The notes beneath the pieces were generated by a model. The model worked only from the letters and a program-made list of their open reading frames with translations. It was not told where the DNA came from and searched no databases. A stretch of DNA of 64,000 bases. Origin: CAWUEZ02 sp963921355. GTDB lineage: Bacteria > Pseudomonadota > Alphaproteobacteria > Thalassobaculales > Thalassobaculaceae. Position numbers and translations under genes: made by a program. Every line of letters starts with the position of its first letter. Within the stretch, counting starts at the first letter, position 1. Positions 1-9,641 of the stretch are shown in pieces. The stretch covers positions 2,294,001 to 2,358,000 of the forward strand of contig OZ001190.1 of the NCBI GenBank assembly GCA_963921355.3. The letters are read 5' to 3'.

Positions 1-118
1 TTTTCTTCCGAATGTTATGCGTCCGGCCCTGCGCGGGTAACAAAACTACAAGACGGTCGGGTTGAGAGACGGTTTGTAACTTGGTCCGCCGAGAGAGCTT
101 CAGGTAGGAAACGACATC

Positions 119-1021
119 ATGTCTTTGATTCCTTTCGACGATCGCGATGGTGCCCTCTGGTTCGACGGGGCCCTGGTCCCCTGGCGCGACGCGTCCCTCC
201 ATGTGCTCTCACATGGACTGCATTATGCCAGTTCCGTGTTCGAGGGCGAACGCGTTTATGGCGGCAACATTTTCAAGTCGGTCGAGCATACCGCGCGTCT
301 GCATCAGTCGGCGCAGACCCTCGATTTCGAGATTCCGTTCTCCGTAGCCGAGATCGAAGCGGCCAAGCGCGAGGTCCTCGATGCGATGGGGATCGTCGAC
401 GGATACATCCGGCCGGTCGCCTGGCGCGGCAGCGAGATGATGGGCGTGTCGGCGCAGTCCAACACGATCCACCTGGCGATCGCGGCGTGGGAATGGCCGT
501 CCTACTTCGATCCGGAAGCGAAGATGAAGGGCATTCGGCTGGCGCTGTCCGATTGGCGCCGTCCGGCTCCCGAAACGGCGCCGGTGCATGCCAAGGCGGC
601 CGGGCTCTACATGATCTGCACCCTGTCCAAGCATGCGGCCGAGAAGCAGGGTTTCCACGACGCGATGATGTTGGACTATCGCGGCTATGTGGCCGAGGCG
701 ACGGGTGCCAACGTGTTCTTCATCATGCAGGACGGCCGCGTGCACACGCCGAAGCCCGATTGCTTCCTCGACGGCATCACGCGACGCAGCGTGATCGGCC
801 TGATCAAGAACCGTGGGGTCGAAGTGGTCGAGCGCCATATCCGTCCGGAGGAGATGGCGGATGCCGACGAGTGCTTCCTGACCGGCACCGCGGCCGAAGT
901 GACGCCGGTTGGCGAGATCGGCGAGTACCGGTTCACGCCGGGCGAGCTGACGCGCCAGATGGTCGAGGACTATGACGCGCTGGTACGGAGCCCGTCGACC
1001 AGCGCCCAGGCGGCTGAATAG
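119..1021 (+). CDS. ilvE: Branched-chain amino acid aminotransferase
   Basis: Class IV PLP aminotransferase that moves the amino group between glutamate and the 2-oxo acids of leucine, isoleucine and valine in the cytosol. At 300 residues it has the normal family length. The PLP lysine is K159 in HAKAAGLY, and the EATGANVF segment with E193 follows, both typical of bacterial IlvE. The ATG is preceded by an AGG-rich site (AGGTAGGAAAC). It stands alone on the plus strand, convergent with lpxC across about 55 bases, with no obvious terminator in the gap. D-amino acid aminotransferase belongs to the same fold but the HAKAAGLY context favours IlvE. Confidence 0.93.
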   Translation: MSLIPFDDRDGALWFDGALVPWRDASLHVLSHGLHYASSVFEGERVYGGNIFKSVEHTARLHQSAQTLDFEIPFSVAEIEAAKREVLDAMGIVDGYIRPVAWRGSEMMGVSAQSNTIHLAIAAWEWPSYFDPEAKMKGIRLALSDWRRPAPETAPVHAKAAGLYMICTLSKHAAEKQGFHDAMMLDYRGYVAEATGANVFFIMQDGRVHTPKPDCFLDGITRRSVIGLIKNRGVEVVERHIRPEEMADADECFLTGTAAEVTPVGEIGEYRFTPGELTRQMVEDYDALVRSPSTSAQAAE

Positions 1022-1076
1022 AGCCGCCGACGCGTAGCGCCGAACCGGTCTTCGGATCTGGAGTAAGGCGGAACCT

Positions 1077-2012
1077 TCAAGCGGTCGCCGGCAAGGCTTC
1101 GGCGGCCACCGCATCGTCCATGTCGATGACTGCATAGGCGCTCGGGTCCGCGAACAGGGCCCGCAGTGCCTCGTTGTTGATCTGATGTCCGGCCCTCACG
1201 GCCGCGACATGACCCACGATCGGCGCCCCGGCGAGGTACAGATCGCCGACGCAGTCCAGGACCTTGTGGCGCACGAACTCATCCGGGAACCGCAGGCCTT
1301 CCTCGTTCAACACGGTGTCACCGTCGACGACGACCACGTTCTCGAGGCTACCGCCGCGGCCGAGGCCCATGGCCCGGAGCTGCTCGACCTCCTCGAGGAA
1401 CCCGAAGGTCCGCGCCTGGGCAATCTCGTGGCGGAACGTGCCGTTCACCAACTCGACGTCCAGCCGGGTCTTGCCGACTGCCTTGCTCTCGAAATCGATC
1501 TCGAAATCGATGGAGTAACGATCCGCCGGGGCCAGCGTGACGCTCTTCTCGGCGCCGCCGACCGTTACCGGCTTCAAGATTTCAATGGCGCGCCTCGGCG
1601 CGTCCTGCTCGACCAGACCCGCGCAGTCCAACAGGAACACGAACGGTTCCGACGATCCGTCCATGATCGGAACCTCGGCCCCGTCGAGTTCGACGAGGAC
1701 GTTGTCGACTTCGCAGCCGGCCAATGCCGCCATGAGGTGTTCGATGGTGCCGATCCGGACGCCGTCTTCATTGGCGATGACGGTGCACAGTCGGGTATCG
1801 ACCACCCGGTCGAAACGCGCGGGCACCAGGGGATCCAGATCCGTGACGTCGGTGCGCCGGAACACAATGCCGTGGTCGGGGCCCGCCGGGTGCAAGGTCA
1901 TCGCGATCCGCGCGCCGGAATGCAGACCGACGCCACGGCACGGGATCGGCCGCTTCAGCGTCTTCTGCTTCGACCCGTGAGACGATCTCGCGGATTGTGA
2001 CCCGATTGCCAT
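1077..2012 (-). CDS. lpxC: UDP-3-O-acyl-N-acetylglucosamine deacetylase
   Basis: Zinc amidase that catalyses the committed step of lipid A synthesis. Family signatures are present: IEHLMAALAG near the N-terminus with a zinc His, HKVLDCVGDL with the second His and the Asp ligand, and a late GHQINNEAL His. I place the start at the ATG that begins MAIGSQS (311 residues). A TTG 57 bases upstream would add a basic, unconserved extension. It follows ftsZ in the same direction, but a terminator-like hairpin lies between them, so lpxC probably has its own promoter in the AT-richer gap. Confidence 0.93.
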   Translation of the reverse strand: MAIGSQSARSSHGSKQKTLKRPIPCRGVGLHSGARIAMTLHPAGPDHGIVFRRTDVTDLDPLVPARFDRVVDTRLCTVIANEDGVRIGTIEHLMAALAGCEVDNVLVELDGAEVPIMDGSSEPFVFLLDCAGLVEQDAPRRAIEILKPVTVGGAEKSVTLAPADRYSIDFEIDFESKAVGKTRLDVELVNGTFRHEIAQARTFGFLEEVEQLRAMGLGRGGSLENVVVVDGDTVLNEEGLRFPDEFVRHKVLDCVGDLYLAGAPIVGHVAAVRAGHQINNEALRALFADPSAYAVIDMDDAVAAEALPATA

Positions 2013-2073
2013 GCTTCGGCCCCGTTTAACTCCCCGTCGTCTACTAACCTTCAGTTTACAGAAGGACAAAGAA

Positions 2074-2108
2074 CGACCCCGGCAGGTTTACCAACTCTAC
2101 CGGGGTCG
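2074..2108 (-). terminator. Rho-independent terminator after ftsZ
   Basis: A perfect 9-bp inverted repeat, CGACCCCGG and CCGGGGTCG, encloses a 17-base loop. Read on the minus strand the stem is followed by TTCTTTGTCC, a T-rich tail. It lies about 70 bases past the ftsZ stop and about 60 bases before lpxC, so it would end or attenuate dcw transcription ahead of lpxC. Confidence 0.6.
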
Positions 2109-2124
2109 CGAAAATCACTCTTTG

Positions 2125-2143
2125 TTACCGACTGTTACGGTAA
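2125..2143. repeat. Inverted repeat in the ftsZ-lpxC gap
   Basis: TTACCG and CGGTAA flank a 7-base centre in a locally AT-rich stretch just downstream of the ftsZ stop. It could be a small operator or a weak second hairpin. No partner protein is evident. Confidence 0.3.
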
Positions 2144-2178
2144 ATATGCTGTTTTTTCAGTCAGTTCTGGGCCGTCCT

Positions 2179-3894
2179 TCAGTTCGCCTGACGGCGCAGG
2201 AATGCCGGGATGTCGAGCAGCTCGTCCTCAGTCTGACTGGCCCGGACCCGGTCCCCCGGATTGAGGGCACCAAGCCTCGGCTGCGCCGCCGGCGTCGGTT
2301 GGGCCGCCGGTGTGGGCGCGGGCTCAGGCGTTGCGGCCTGCTCCTTGGTGTCGGGCCGGTCCGATTTGAAGGCGAGGCCGGTGATCTGCCGGAACAGCCC
2401 GGTTCCCCGCGCTTTGGGCTCTTCCGCCAGCGGGGGCAGTTCCGCGTCGTTCTTCGAGGCGTTCATGATGTCGCTGCCCCGGAACGGGTCGGGCGATTTC
2501 GCGACGGCCTCGGGTTTGCGCGGCGGAACCGTTGCCGCCGGGGGCACGAATGCGTCCTCGGAAACCGTCGGCACGGCCGTGGCAATGCCGGAGTCCGGGG
2601 TCTCTTCACCCGCCGGTTCGGTGTCGGTCCCGTCATCGGCAATCGTGTCGAACATCGAGGGTGCGGCTTCGCCGTCGATTGCCGCGGCCGCGTTCTCCGC
2701 AACAGCAACTTCGGCCGGCTCCGCCGCCGCGGGGTCGACTTCGGGAAGGGCAAGTTCCCCGACGCCGGCCTCGGCCTGTCGGGTGATGTCCAGGGTGGAC
2801 ATGGCCGTCACCGGCTTCGCTTCGACCGATGCTTCGGATGATGCTGCCGCAGCCGGGGTCCCGGCTGTCCGATGGGGGCGCGGAGCCACCAGCGACAGTT
2901 GGGGACGCGGCTTGGCCGCCTGACCTTCGGCGGCGATGCCCGTGGCGACAACCGACACCCGCATCAGGCCGTCCATCTTCTCGTCGAAGGTCGAACCGAA
3001 GATGATGTTGGCCTCGGCGTCGACTTCTTCGCGGATCCGGTTGGCCGCTTCGTCGACTTCGAACAAGGTCATGTCGAAGCCGCCGGTGATGTTGATCAGC
3101 ACGCCTTTGGCGCCCTTCATCGAAGCGTCTTCGAGCAGCGGGTTGTTGATGGCGGACTCCGCGGCGTCAACGGCGCGCTTCTCGCCGCTGGCCTCGCCGG
3201 TGCCCATCATCGCCTTGCCCATCTCGCTCATGACCGTGCGGATGTCGGCGAAGTCGAGGTTGATCAGGCCGGGCATGATCATCAGATCGGTGACGCCGCG
3301 CACACCGGAGTGCAGCACGTCGTCGGCCATGTTGAACGCGTCCGCGAAGGTGGTCTTCTCGTTGGCCACCCGGAAAAGGTTCTGGTTCGGAATGATGATC
3401 AGGGTGTCGACGTAGCCGGTCAGTTCCTCGATGCCGGAATCGGCCAGGCGCATCCGATGCTGGCCTTCGAAGTGGAACGGCTTGGTCACCACCCCGACGG
3501 TCAGGATGCCGCGCTCCCGGGCGGCCTGGGCAATGACCGGGGCGGCACCCGTCCCGGTCCCACCGCCCATGCCCGCGGTGATGAAGCACATGTTGGCGTC
3601 ACCGAGGGCCTCGAGGATGTCTTCGATCGACTCCTCCGCGGCGGCCCGTCCGACATCCGGTCGCGACCCGGCGCCCAATCCCTGGGTGACCTGGGTACCG
3701 AGCTGAATCCGTCGATCGGCAAGCGACTGCTTGAGGGCCTGGGCGTCGGTATTGGACGACACGAAGTTCACGCCGGACAGGTTGGCGCTGATCATGTTGT
3801 TGACGGCGTTGCAGCCGGCGCCGCCGACACCGATCACGGTGATGTGCGGCTTCAACTCGTTCTCGTCGTTCGGGACGGTGATGTTGATGGTCAT
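2179..3894 (-). CDS. ftsZ: Cell division tubulin FtsZ
   Basis: GTPase that polymerises into the division ring. The tubulin signature GGGTGTG is at residues 110-116 and the nucleotide-binding fold spans about residues 15-320. A linker of roughly 230 residues, rich in Pro, Ala and Glu and ending in TPAAQP-type repeats, leads to the conserved tail LDIPAFLRRQAN, the usual FtsA/ZipA-type docking peptide. At 571 residues it is long, as in many alphaproteobacteria. A GGAGG site precedes the ATG. A 208-base gap separates it from ftsA, room for a separate promoter, although I could not pick one out. Confidence 0.97.
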   Translation of the reverse strand: MTINITVPNDENELKPHITVIGVGGAGCNAVNNMISANLSGVNFVSSNTDAQALKQSLADRRIQLGTQVTQGLGAGSRPDVGRAAAEESIEDILEALGDANMCFITAGMGGGTGTGAAPVIAQAARERGILTVGVVTKPFHFEGQHRMRLADSGIEELTGYVDTLIIIPNQNLFRVANEKTTFADAFNMADDVLHSGVRGVTDLMIMPGLINLDFADIRTVMSEMGKAMMGTGEASGEKRAVDAAESAINNPLLEDASMKGAKGVLINITGGFDMTLFEVDEAANRIREEVDAEANIIFGSTFDEKMDGLMRVSVVATGIAAEGQAAKPRPQLSLVAPRPHRTAGTPAAAASSEASVEAKPVTAMSTLDITRQAEAGVGELALPEVDPAAAEPAEVAVAENAAAAIDGEAAPSMFDTIADDGTDTEPAGEETPDSGIATAVPTVSEDAFVPPAATVPPRKPEAVAKSPDPFRGSDIMNASKNDAELPPLAEEPKARGTGLFRQITGLAFKSDRPDTKEQAATPEPAPTPAAQPTPAAQPRLGALNPGDRVRASQTEDELLDIPAFLRRQAN

Positions 3895-4102
3895 GCGGGC
3901 CTCCGGGTGGTCTGGTTTTGTTGAATGGCGGGGATTCGGCTGGCGCCGAGGGATTGCTGGGTCTCGCTGTGCGGGTCTGGGGTGGCGGTGTCGCAGCGGG
4001 TCTCCGAGGAGCAGACCGCCACCGCCTGGCGACGCCAGCAGGCACCGTTGGCGGAGACGGCGGGTTGGATGGGCGAGCGGGGGGTCGGCGAACGGTCGCG
4101 CA

Positions 4103-5398
4103 TCAGAAATGCTCCTTCAGCCACGAGCCCATCCGGCCAAACATGCCGTTGGACTCCGTTTCGGGGAGAGGTGCCAGTCGCGGGGCGTCCAGGTGCGGGT
4201 TCGCCGCGTAGACGAGCATGCCGGCGCAGGTTGAGAACGCGGGGCCGCCGGCGGCTTCGGCGAGGCCCTGGACACGGATGGGGCGACCCATCCGCACTTG
4301 TTTGTCCAGAACCAGCTGGGCCAGTTCCCGGGCACCGGGCAACTGACTGGCACCGCCGGTCAGCACAACGCGCCGGCCGGCGATCTTGTCGAACCCGCTG
4401 GCTTCCAGCCGAGATCGCACAAGTTCAAATGTCTCTTCGAGCCGCGGCCGGATGATTCCGACCAGCAGCGACTTGGGGACGTGGTTGGGATGCGCATGGT
4501 CCTCTTCGCCGATCGGCGGGACGTCGATCGTCTCCTGGTCGTCGAGCGGCGAGGGGGTGGCGCTGCCGTACAGGGTCTTCAGGCGTTCGGCTGCCAGGAT
4601 CGGCGTCGACAGGCCGCGGGCGATGTCGTTGGTCACGTGGTGTCCGCCGATCGCCACGCAGTCGGTGTAGATCACGTTGCCGTCGAAGAAGACGGCGAAC
4701 GTTGTGGTCCCGCCGCCCATGTCGATGACGGTCACGCCGAGGTCCATCTCGTCGTCGACCAGCGATGCGAGCCCGGCCGCATAGGGCGAGACCACCAGGG
4801 TTTCCACGTCGAGATGGCAGCGCTGGATCACCGTGCCGAGGGTGCGGACAGCACCGCTGGCCGCGGTCACAACATGCATGTGCGCGCCGAGTGACTGGCC
4901 GAACATGCCGCGGGGATCACGAATTCCGTTGGTGCCATCGATCGTGAAACCGACGGGGATCGAGTGGATCAGGTCGCGCTCGTCGAGCCCGTCCAGTGTG
5001 CGCCACTGATCCAGGACGCGGCGCAGATCGCCGTCACCGACTTCGTGACCGGCGATCGAGACTTCGACGCCGACGGTCTGCGAGGCCGGCCAGCCACCGG
5101 ACAGGTTGACGATCACCGACCGCAGGGTCTCGCCGGCCATCTTCTCCGCCGCATGGACGGCGTTCAGAATGGACGCTTCCAGCAGGTCGACGTCGACGAT
5201 CCGTCCGGCTTTGACGCCGCGGCTCACCTGGTGCCCGATTCCAGCGACGCGGATCGTGTTGGCCGGCACGCCAGCCCGCGGCAGCAGCGGATTGGTCGGC
5301 GGATCGCCGATCCGAGCGACGAAACAGCACACCTTGCTCGACCCGATGTCGAGCGCGGCGACCAGTCCGCTGCGGGTTTTGCCGAGGGGCTTCTTCAC
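4103..5398 (-). CDS. ftsA: Cell division protein FtsA
   Basis: Actin-fold ATPase that tethers FtsZ to the membrane and helps assemble the divisome. The first phosphate-binding loop is ALDIGSSKVCCF, and the protein ends in an amphipathic helix (GRMGSWLKEHF) that serves as the membrane-targeting sequence. I chose a GTG start preceded by GAAAGGA, which leaves 25 bases after the ftsQ stop and gives 431 residues. An upstream ATG at 5464 would overlap ftsQ, lacks a ribosome site and adds 22 poorly conserved residues. Confidence 0.93.
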   Translation of the reverse strand: MKKPLGKTRSGLVAALDIGSSKVCCFVARIGDPPTNPLLPRAGVPANTIRVAGIGHQVSRGVKAGRIVDVDLLEASILNAVHAAEKMAGETLRSVIVNLSGGWPASQTVGVEVSIAGHEVGDGDLRRVLDQWRTLDGLDERDLIHSIPVGFTIDGTNGIRDPRGMFGQSLGAHMHVVTAASGAVRTLGTVIQRCHLDVETLVVSPYAAGLASLVDDEMDLGVTVIDMGGGTTTFAVFFDGNVIYTDCVAIGGHHVTNDIARGLSTPILAAERLKTLYGSATPSPLDDQETIDVPPIGEEDHAHPNHVPKSLLVGIIRPRLEETFELVRSRLEASGFDKIAGRRVVLTGGASQLPGARELAQLVLDKQVRMGRPIRVQGLAEAAGGPAFSTCAGMLVYAANPHLDAPRLAPLPETESNGMFGRMGSWLKEHF

Positions 5399-5423
5399 TG
5401 CAGGCGTCCTTTCCTTTGTCGGC

Positions 5424-6290
5424 TCATGTGTTCTCGCCTCGCTCGGAGGCGCGCTGGCGCGCATCGGGGTCGACGCGAAGGATCAACTGGTCGGGAATGC
5501 GCAGGTCGATGGTGACGACGTCGCGCTCGAGCACCCCGTGTTCGCGGGCCAGCTGCGCCAGATGGGTCCAGGCGCGGGCCGGGTCGGACTCCGGCAACTG
5601 GACGTCTATGCCGCTGTCCAGGCGGACCGTCCAACGGCGCCCGCCGACCCAGGTCAGGGCGCGGATCTTCGGGCTGAGCTCCGGTTCCGCGGCCAGCATG
5701 GCGAGGGCGTCTGCCGCCCGTCGCGGCGCGTCGTCGCCGATCACGATCGGCAGGTTGCCGAACGGCTCCAGCCCGCGATCGGTGATGATGTCGCCGTCCT
5801 GGTCGACCAGGGTGAAAGTGCCGCCGCGCTGCCAGAGCGCCAGCGGGCGCCGTTCCAACAGCGTGACCAACACGGTGCTGGGAAGCTGCCGCTCGACCCT
5901 CGCCGACTTGACCCAGGGTAGCGCCTCGACCCGTTCCCGCGTCTGGTCCAGGTCGATGGCCAGGATCGGATCGTTCCGGCTGATCCGGACGGCCGCCAAC
6001 AGGGTGGCGACGGCGGTCTGTTTGCGGCCGGACACCAGCAGGTCGTCGACCCGCAACCCGGCATCGGCGGTCAATCGGATCGCGCCGGAAAAAGTCGTTT
6101 CCGCGGCCTTCGACAACGTCCCGGACTGCCAGACCCACCCGAGCCCACCGCCGAGCGCGGCAATCATCAGGCACGGGACCGACCAGCGGATCATGCGCCG
6201 GCGCCAAACCGGCATCGGCCGCGCCCGCTTGGCCTTAGTCTTGGAAGCCCTGGTCGCTTTAGGATTGGACGTCCGGCTCAGGAGTCGCAT
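5424..6290 (-). CDS. ftsQ: Cell division protein FtsQ
   Basis: Bitopic inner-membrane divisome protein linking cytosolic FtsZ/FtsA to the periplasmic septum machinery. A basic cytosolic tail (about residues 1-32) precedes one membrane segment at about 33-55, then a periplasmic POTRA domain beginning near DDLLVSGRKQT, followed by the FtsQ beta domain (TLLERRPLALWQRGG). The start overlaps the ddl stop by 13 bases, consistent with coupled translation. Confidence 0.93.
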   Translation of the reverse strand: MRLLSRTSNPKATRASKTKAKRARPMPVWRRRMIRWSVPCLMIAALGGGLGWVWQSGTLSKAAETTFSGAIRLTADAGLRVDDLLVSGRKQTAVATLLAAVRISRNDPILAIDLDQTRERVEALPWVKSARVERQLPSTVLVTLLERRPLALWQRGGTFTLVDQDGDIITDRGLEPFGNLPIVIGDDAPRRAADALAMLAAEPELSPKIRALTWVGGRRWTVRLDSGIDVQLPESDPARAWTHLAQLAREHGVLERDVVTIDLRIPDQLILRVDPDARQRASERGENT

Positions 6291-7198
6291 CGGGCTTCCT
6301 CCACCATGCGCGCCACGAGGGCCGGGAAAGAGATCCCCCGGGCGGCCGCCTGTTCCGGCACCAGGGATGTCGGTGTCATGCCGGGCTGGGTGTTGACCTC
6401 AAGCAGGTAGAGGAGCCCGGGCTCGCCCGCGGTATCGTCGTAGCGGAAGTCGCTGCGGCTGACCCCGCGACAGCCGATCGCCGTGTGGGCGCGCTCCGCC
6501 ATTTCCAGGGCCTCGAGACGGATCGCCTCGGGGATCGGCGCGGGCAGCAGATGGATCGAGCCGCCCTCGGCGTACTTGGCCTCGTAGTCGTAGAACCCGC
6601 GTGACGAGGTGATCTCGGTGACCTCCAGGGCCTCGCCATCCATGACGGCGACCGTCAGTTCGCGGCCATCGATGAATGGCTCCACCAGGACCCGATCGCC
6701 GAACTGCCAGTCATCGGATGTCGGGCGGTAATTGCAGCCGTCCCGCACGATGTGGACGCCGACGCTCGAGCCTTGATCGATCGGCTTGATGACATAGGGC
6801 GGATCCATCGGGTGGCCCTGCTCGAACGCGTCGAGGCCGAGCACGCGACCCCCCGGGCAGCGCAAGCCATGGCGGGCGAAGACGTCCTTCGCCGTAGGCT
6901 TGTCCATGGCGATCGCCGAGGCGCGGACCCCTGAATGGGTGTACGGGATGCCGAGGATGTCGAGCAGTCCCTGGATGGTCCCGTCCTCACCGACCGTGCC
7001 GTGCAGGGCGTTGAAGCAGACATCCGGCCGCATTCTCTCGAGTTGACTGGCGACGCTTCGATCGACGTCGATCTCCGATACCCGATAGCCGGCTTCGCGC
7101 AGGGCCGCGGCGCACTCGCGCCCCGACGACAGCGACACGTCCCGTTCCGCAGACCAGCCGCCCATGAGCACGGCGACATGTTTCCTGGTCTCGGTCAC
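6278..7198 (-). CDS. ddl: D-alanine--D-alanine ligase
   Basis: ATP-grasp enzyme making the D-Ala-D-Ala dipeptide for MurF. Family motifs are LHGTVGEDGTIQGLLD and YTHSG in the N-terminal lobe, the ATP-grasp core around VIKPIDQGSSVGV, and LEVNTQPGMT at the metal site near the C-terminus. Its 306 residues are normal for DdlB. The start is GTG, sharing GTGA with the murB stop. Confidence 0.95.
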   Translation of the reverse strand: MTETRKHVAVLMGGWSAERDVSLSSGRECAAALREAGYRVSEIDVDRSVASQLERMRPDVCFNALHGTVGEDGTIQGLLDILGIPYTHSGVRASAIAMDKPTAKDVFARHGLRCPGGRVLGLDAFEQGHPMDPPYVIKPIDQGSSVGVHIVRDGCNYRPTSDDWQFGDRVLVEPFIDGRELTVAVMDGEALEVTEITSSRGFYDYEAKYAEGGSIHLLPAPIPEAIRLEALEMAERAHTAIGCRGVSRSDFRYDDTAGEPGLLYLLEVNTQPGMTPTSLVPEQAAARGISFPALVARMVEEARCDS

Positions 7199-8151
7199 GA
7201 AGGCGCCTCCGACGATGGGGACAGGGGATTGCCGACCCGCCGGATCTCCCAGCGCAGTTCGATGCCGCTGGTCTCGCGCACCCGACGCCGGATCTCCTCG
7301 CCGAGCGTTTCAAGCTCCTCGGCGGTGGCGCTCCCCACATTGAGCAGGAAGTTGCAGTGCTTCTCCGACACCATCGCGTCGCCGATGCGCAGACCCCGGC
7401 AGCCCGCGGCATCGATCAGCTTCCAAGCCTTGCCGCCGGGCGGATTGGCGAAGGTCGACCCGCCGGTGCGCACGCGGCGCGGCTGGGTGTCCTCGCGGGC
7501 ATCGCGGATATCGTTCATCGCCTGGGCGATCGTCGCCGGGTCGCCGGGACGGGCCTGGAATTCGGCGCTGGTGACGATCCAATCGGCCGGCAGATCGCTG
7601 TGCCGGTAGGAGAGACCGAGATCGTCCACGTCGACCTGGTGAACATGGCCCAGCGGGTCCACGGCACGTACGCCGATCAGCACGTCCTTGATCTCGGACC
7701 CGTAGGCACCGGCGTTCATCCGCACGGCACCGCCAACGGATCCTGGGATGCCTGACAGAAACTCGAGCCCGGTCAGCCCGGCGCGCTGGGCCGTCGCCGC
7801 GACCGTGACATCCAGGGCGCCGGCGCCGGCGACAACCCGGTCGCTGTTGGCCTGAACCGTTGCGAAGGTCTTGCCGAGGCGCACCACCACACCGTCCAGG
7901 CCGCCGTCGCGGACCAGCAGGTTCGAGCCGATCCCGATCACGGTGACCGGTACATCGCCGGGGCGACCGGCCAGAAAGTCCATCAGGTCCGCCTCGTCCG
8001 CCGGCCGGAAGAGGATCTCGGCGGGACCCCCGACCTTGAACCAGGTCAACGGGGCCAGGGGCGCATTCTCGCGGTATTCGCCACGCACTTCGGGCAGTCG
8101 GTCGATCAGCTTGGTCATCGCAGGACGCCGGGCTTTGGTCAGGATCATCAT
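7195..8151 (-). CDS. murB: UDP-N-acetylenolpyruvoylglucosamine reductase
   Basis: FAD-dependent reductase completing UDP-MurNAc. The FAD-binding region has TWFKVGGPAEILF and GIGSNLLVRDGG. The proton-donor serine lies in GSTFANPPGG, and the C-terminal domain carries GLRIGDAMVSEKHCNF. It starts at an ATG that overlaps the murC stop as ATGA. An internal ATG (MTKLIDRLPE, 8118) is possible but lacks the overlap. Confidence 0.95.
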   Translation of the reverse strand: MMILTKARRPAMTKLIDRLPEVRGEYRENAPLAPLTWFKVGGPAEILFRPADEADLMDFLAGRPGDVPVTVIGIGSNLLVRDGGLDGVVVRLGKTFATVQANSDRVVAGAGALDVTVAATAQRAGLTGLEFLSGIPGSVGGAVRMNAGAYGSEIKDVLIGVRAVDPLGHVHQVDVDDLGLSYRHSDLPADWIVTSAEFQARPGDPATIAQAMNDIRDAREDTQPRRVRTGGSTFANPPGGKAWKLIDAAGCRGLRIGDAMVSEKHCNFLLNVGSATAEELETLGEEIRRRVRETSGIELRWEIRRVGNPLSPSSEAPS

Positions 8152-9641
8152 CGCGCCCCTCCACCGTTGCCGGGGCGTCGGGTCGGGAACGGCACCGGCT
8201 CAGAGGAACTGCGTTCGGCCGGCGGTGTCGGGCCGAGAATGTGGGCGATCTGATCGGACAGGGCCTGGGCCCAGCCGGTGATGTTGCCCGCACCCAGGCA
8301 GACCACCATGTCGCCGGCAGAGCATTCGTCGACGACCATGGCGGCGAGCTCGATCGGATCGGCGAGGGTCGTGACCCGCCGGTGCCCCCGCGCGCGCAGC
8401 CCGGCCGCAAGGGCTTCACGGTCGACCCCCGGGATCGGCTCCTCTCCGGCGGCATAGACGTCGGCGACGATCACGGAATCCGCATCGTTGAAGCAGGTGC
8501 AGAAGTCCTCGAACAGGTCACGAAGTCGGGTAAACCGATGCGGCTGAACGACGGCGACCACCCGGCCGCTTCCGGTGGCGGCGCGGGCCGCCGACAGCAC
8601 CGCTGAGATCTCGACGGGATGGTGGCCGTAATCGTCGATCACCGTTATGCCGCCGGCTTCCCCGGTTTTCGTGAAGCGGCGTTTGACGCCGGCAAATCCT
8701 TCGAGACCCGCGCGGACCTGCTCGTCCGACAGCCCCATTTCCGAGGCGACGACGATGGCGGCGAGGGCGTTCTCGACGTTGTGCCTGCCGTACATCGGGA
8801 TTCGGATATCGTCGATGCGACGCTCGGTCCCGTGGACGCGGTCGATGATGATCGCTGTGAAACGCGAGCCGGCGGCGGTGATCTCGACGTCGACCCCCCG
8901 CACGTCGGCCTGGGGACCGAAGCCGTAGGTGACGATCCGACGATCGGAGACCCGCGGGATCAGGGCCTGCACCGTCGGGTGGTCGAGGCACATCGCCGCG
9001 AACCCGTAGAACGGGATGTTCTGCACGAAGGACTCGAAGGCCCGCTGCAGATTTTCGAAGGAGCCGTGGAAGTCCAGGTGCTCGGGGTCGATGTTGGTGA
9101 CCACGGCGATGGTCGCCGGCAGCTTGACGAAACTGCCATCGCTTTCGTCGCTCTCGACCACCATCCAGTCGCTCTCGCCGAGGCGCGCATTTGTCCCGTA
9201 CGCGTTGATGATCCCGCCGTTGATGACCGTCGGGTCCAGCCCGCCGGCGTCCAGCACGGCCGAGACCAGAGACGTTGTGGTGGTCTTGCCGTGGGTGCCG
9301 GCAACCGCGATCGACCATTTCAGTCGCATCAGCTCGCCAAGCATCTCGGCGCGGTGCACGACGGGGATCATGCGCTCGCGGGCGGCGATCACTTCCGGGT
9401 TGTCCGGCTTGATCGCGGTCGAGACGACAACGATCGCCGCCTCGTCGATGTTCTCCGCCTTCTGTCCGACAAACACCGGGATGCCGAGTTGCAGCAGCCG
9501 CTTCACGTTCGGATTCTCGGCAATGTCGCTGCCCTGAACCTGATAGCCGAGGTTGTGCAGGATCTCGGCGATGCCGCTCATGCCGATGCCGCCGATGCCG
9601 ACGAAGTGCAGTGTCCCGATGCTGAGCGGGATGGTTCTCAT
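8148..9641 (-). CDS. murC: UDP-N-acetylmuramate--L-alanine ligase
   Basis: First Mur ligase, adding L-Ala to UDP-MurNAc with ATP in the cytosol. The N-terminal Rossmann domain starts HFVGIGGIGMSG, the ATP loop GTHGKTTTT begins at residue 115, and the central domain has DYGHHPVEI. Length (497) is normal, with about 20 variable residues at the C-terminus (PTPPAERSSSEPV). It overlaps murG by 4 bases. Confidence 0.96.
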   Translation of the reverse strand: MRTIPLSIGTLHFVGIGGIGMSGIAEILHNLGYQVQGSDIAENPNVKRLLQLGIPVFVGQKAENIDEAAIVVVSTAIKPDNPEVIAARERMIPVVHRAEMLGELMRLKWSIAVAGTHGKTTTTSLVSAVLDAGGLDPTVINGGIINAYGTNARLGESDWMVVESDESDGSFVKLPATIAVVTNIDPEHLDFHGSFENLQRAFESFVQNIPFYGFAAMCLDHPTVQALIPRVSDRRIVTYGFGPQADVRGVDVEITAAGSRFTAIIIDRVHGTERRIDDIRIPMYGRHNVENALAAIVVASEMGLSDEQVRAGLEGFAGVKRRFTKTGEAGGITVIDDYGHHPVEISAVLSAARAATGSGRVVAVVQPHRFTRLRDLFEDFCTCFNDADSVIVADVYAAGEEPIPGVDREALAAGLRARGHRRVTTLADPIELAAMVVDECSAGDMVVCLGAGNITGWAQALSDQIAHILGPTPPAERSSSEPVPFPTRRPGNGGGAR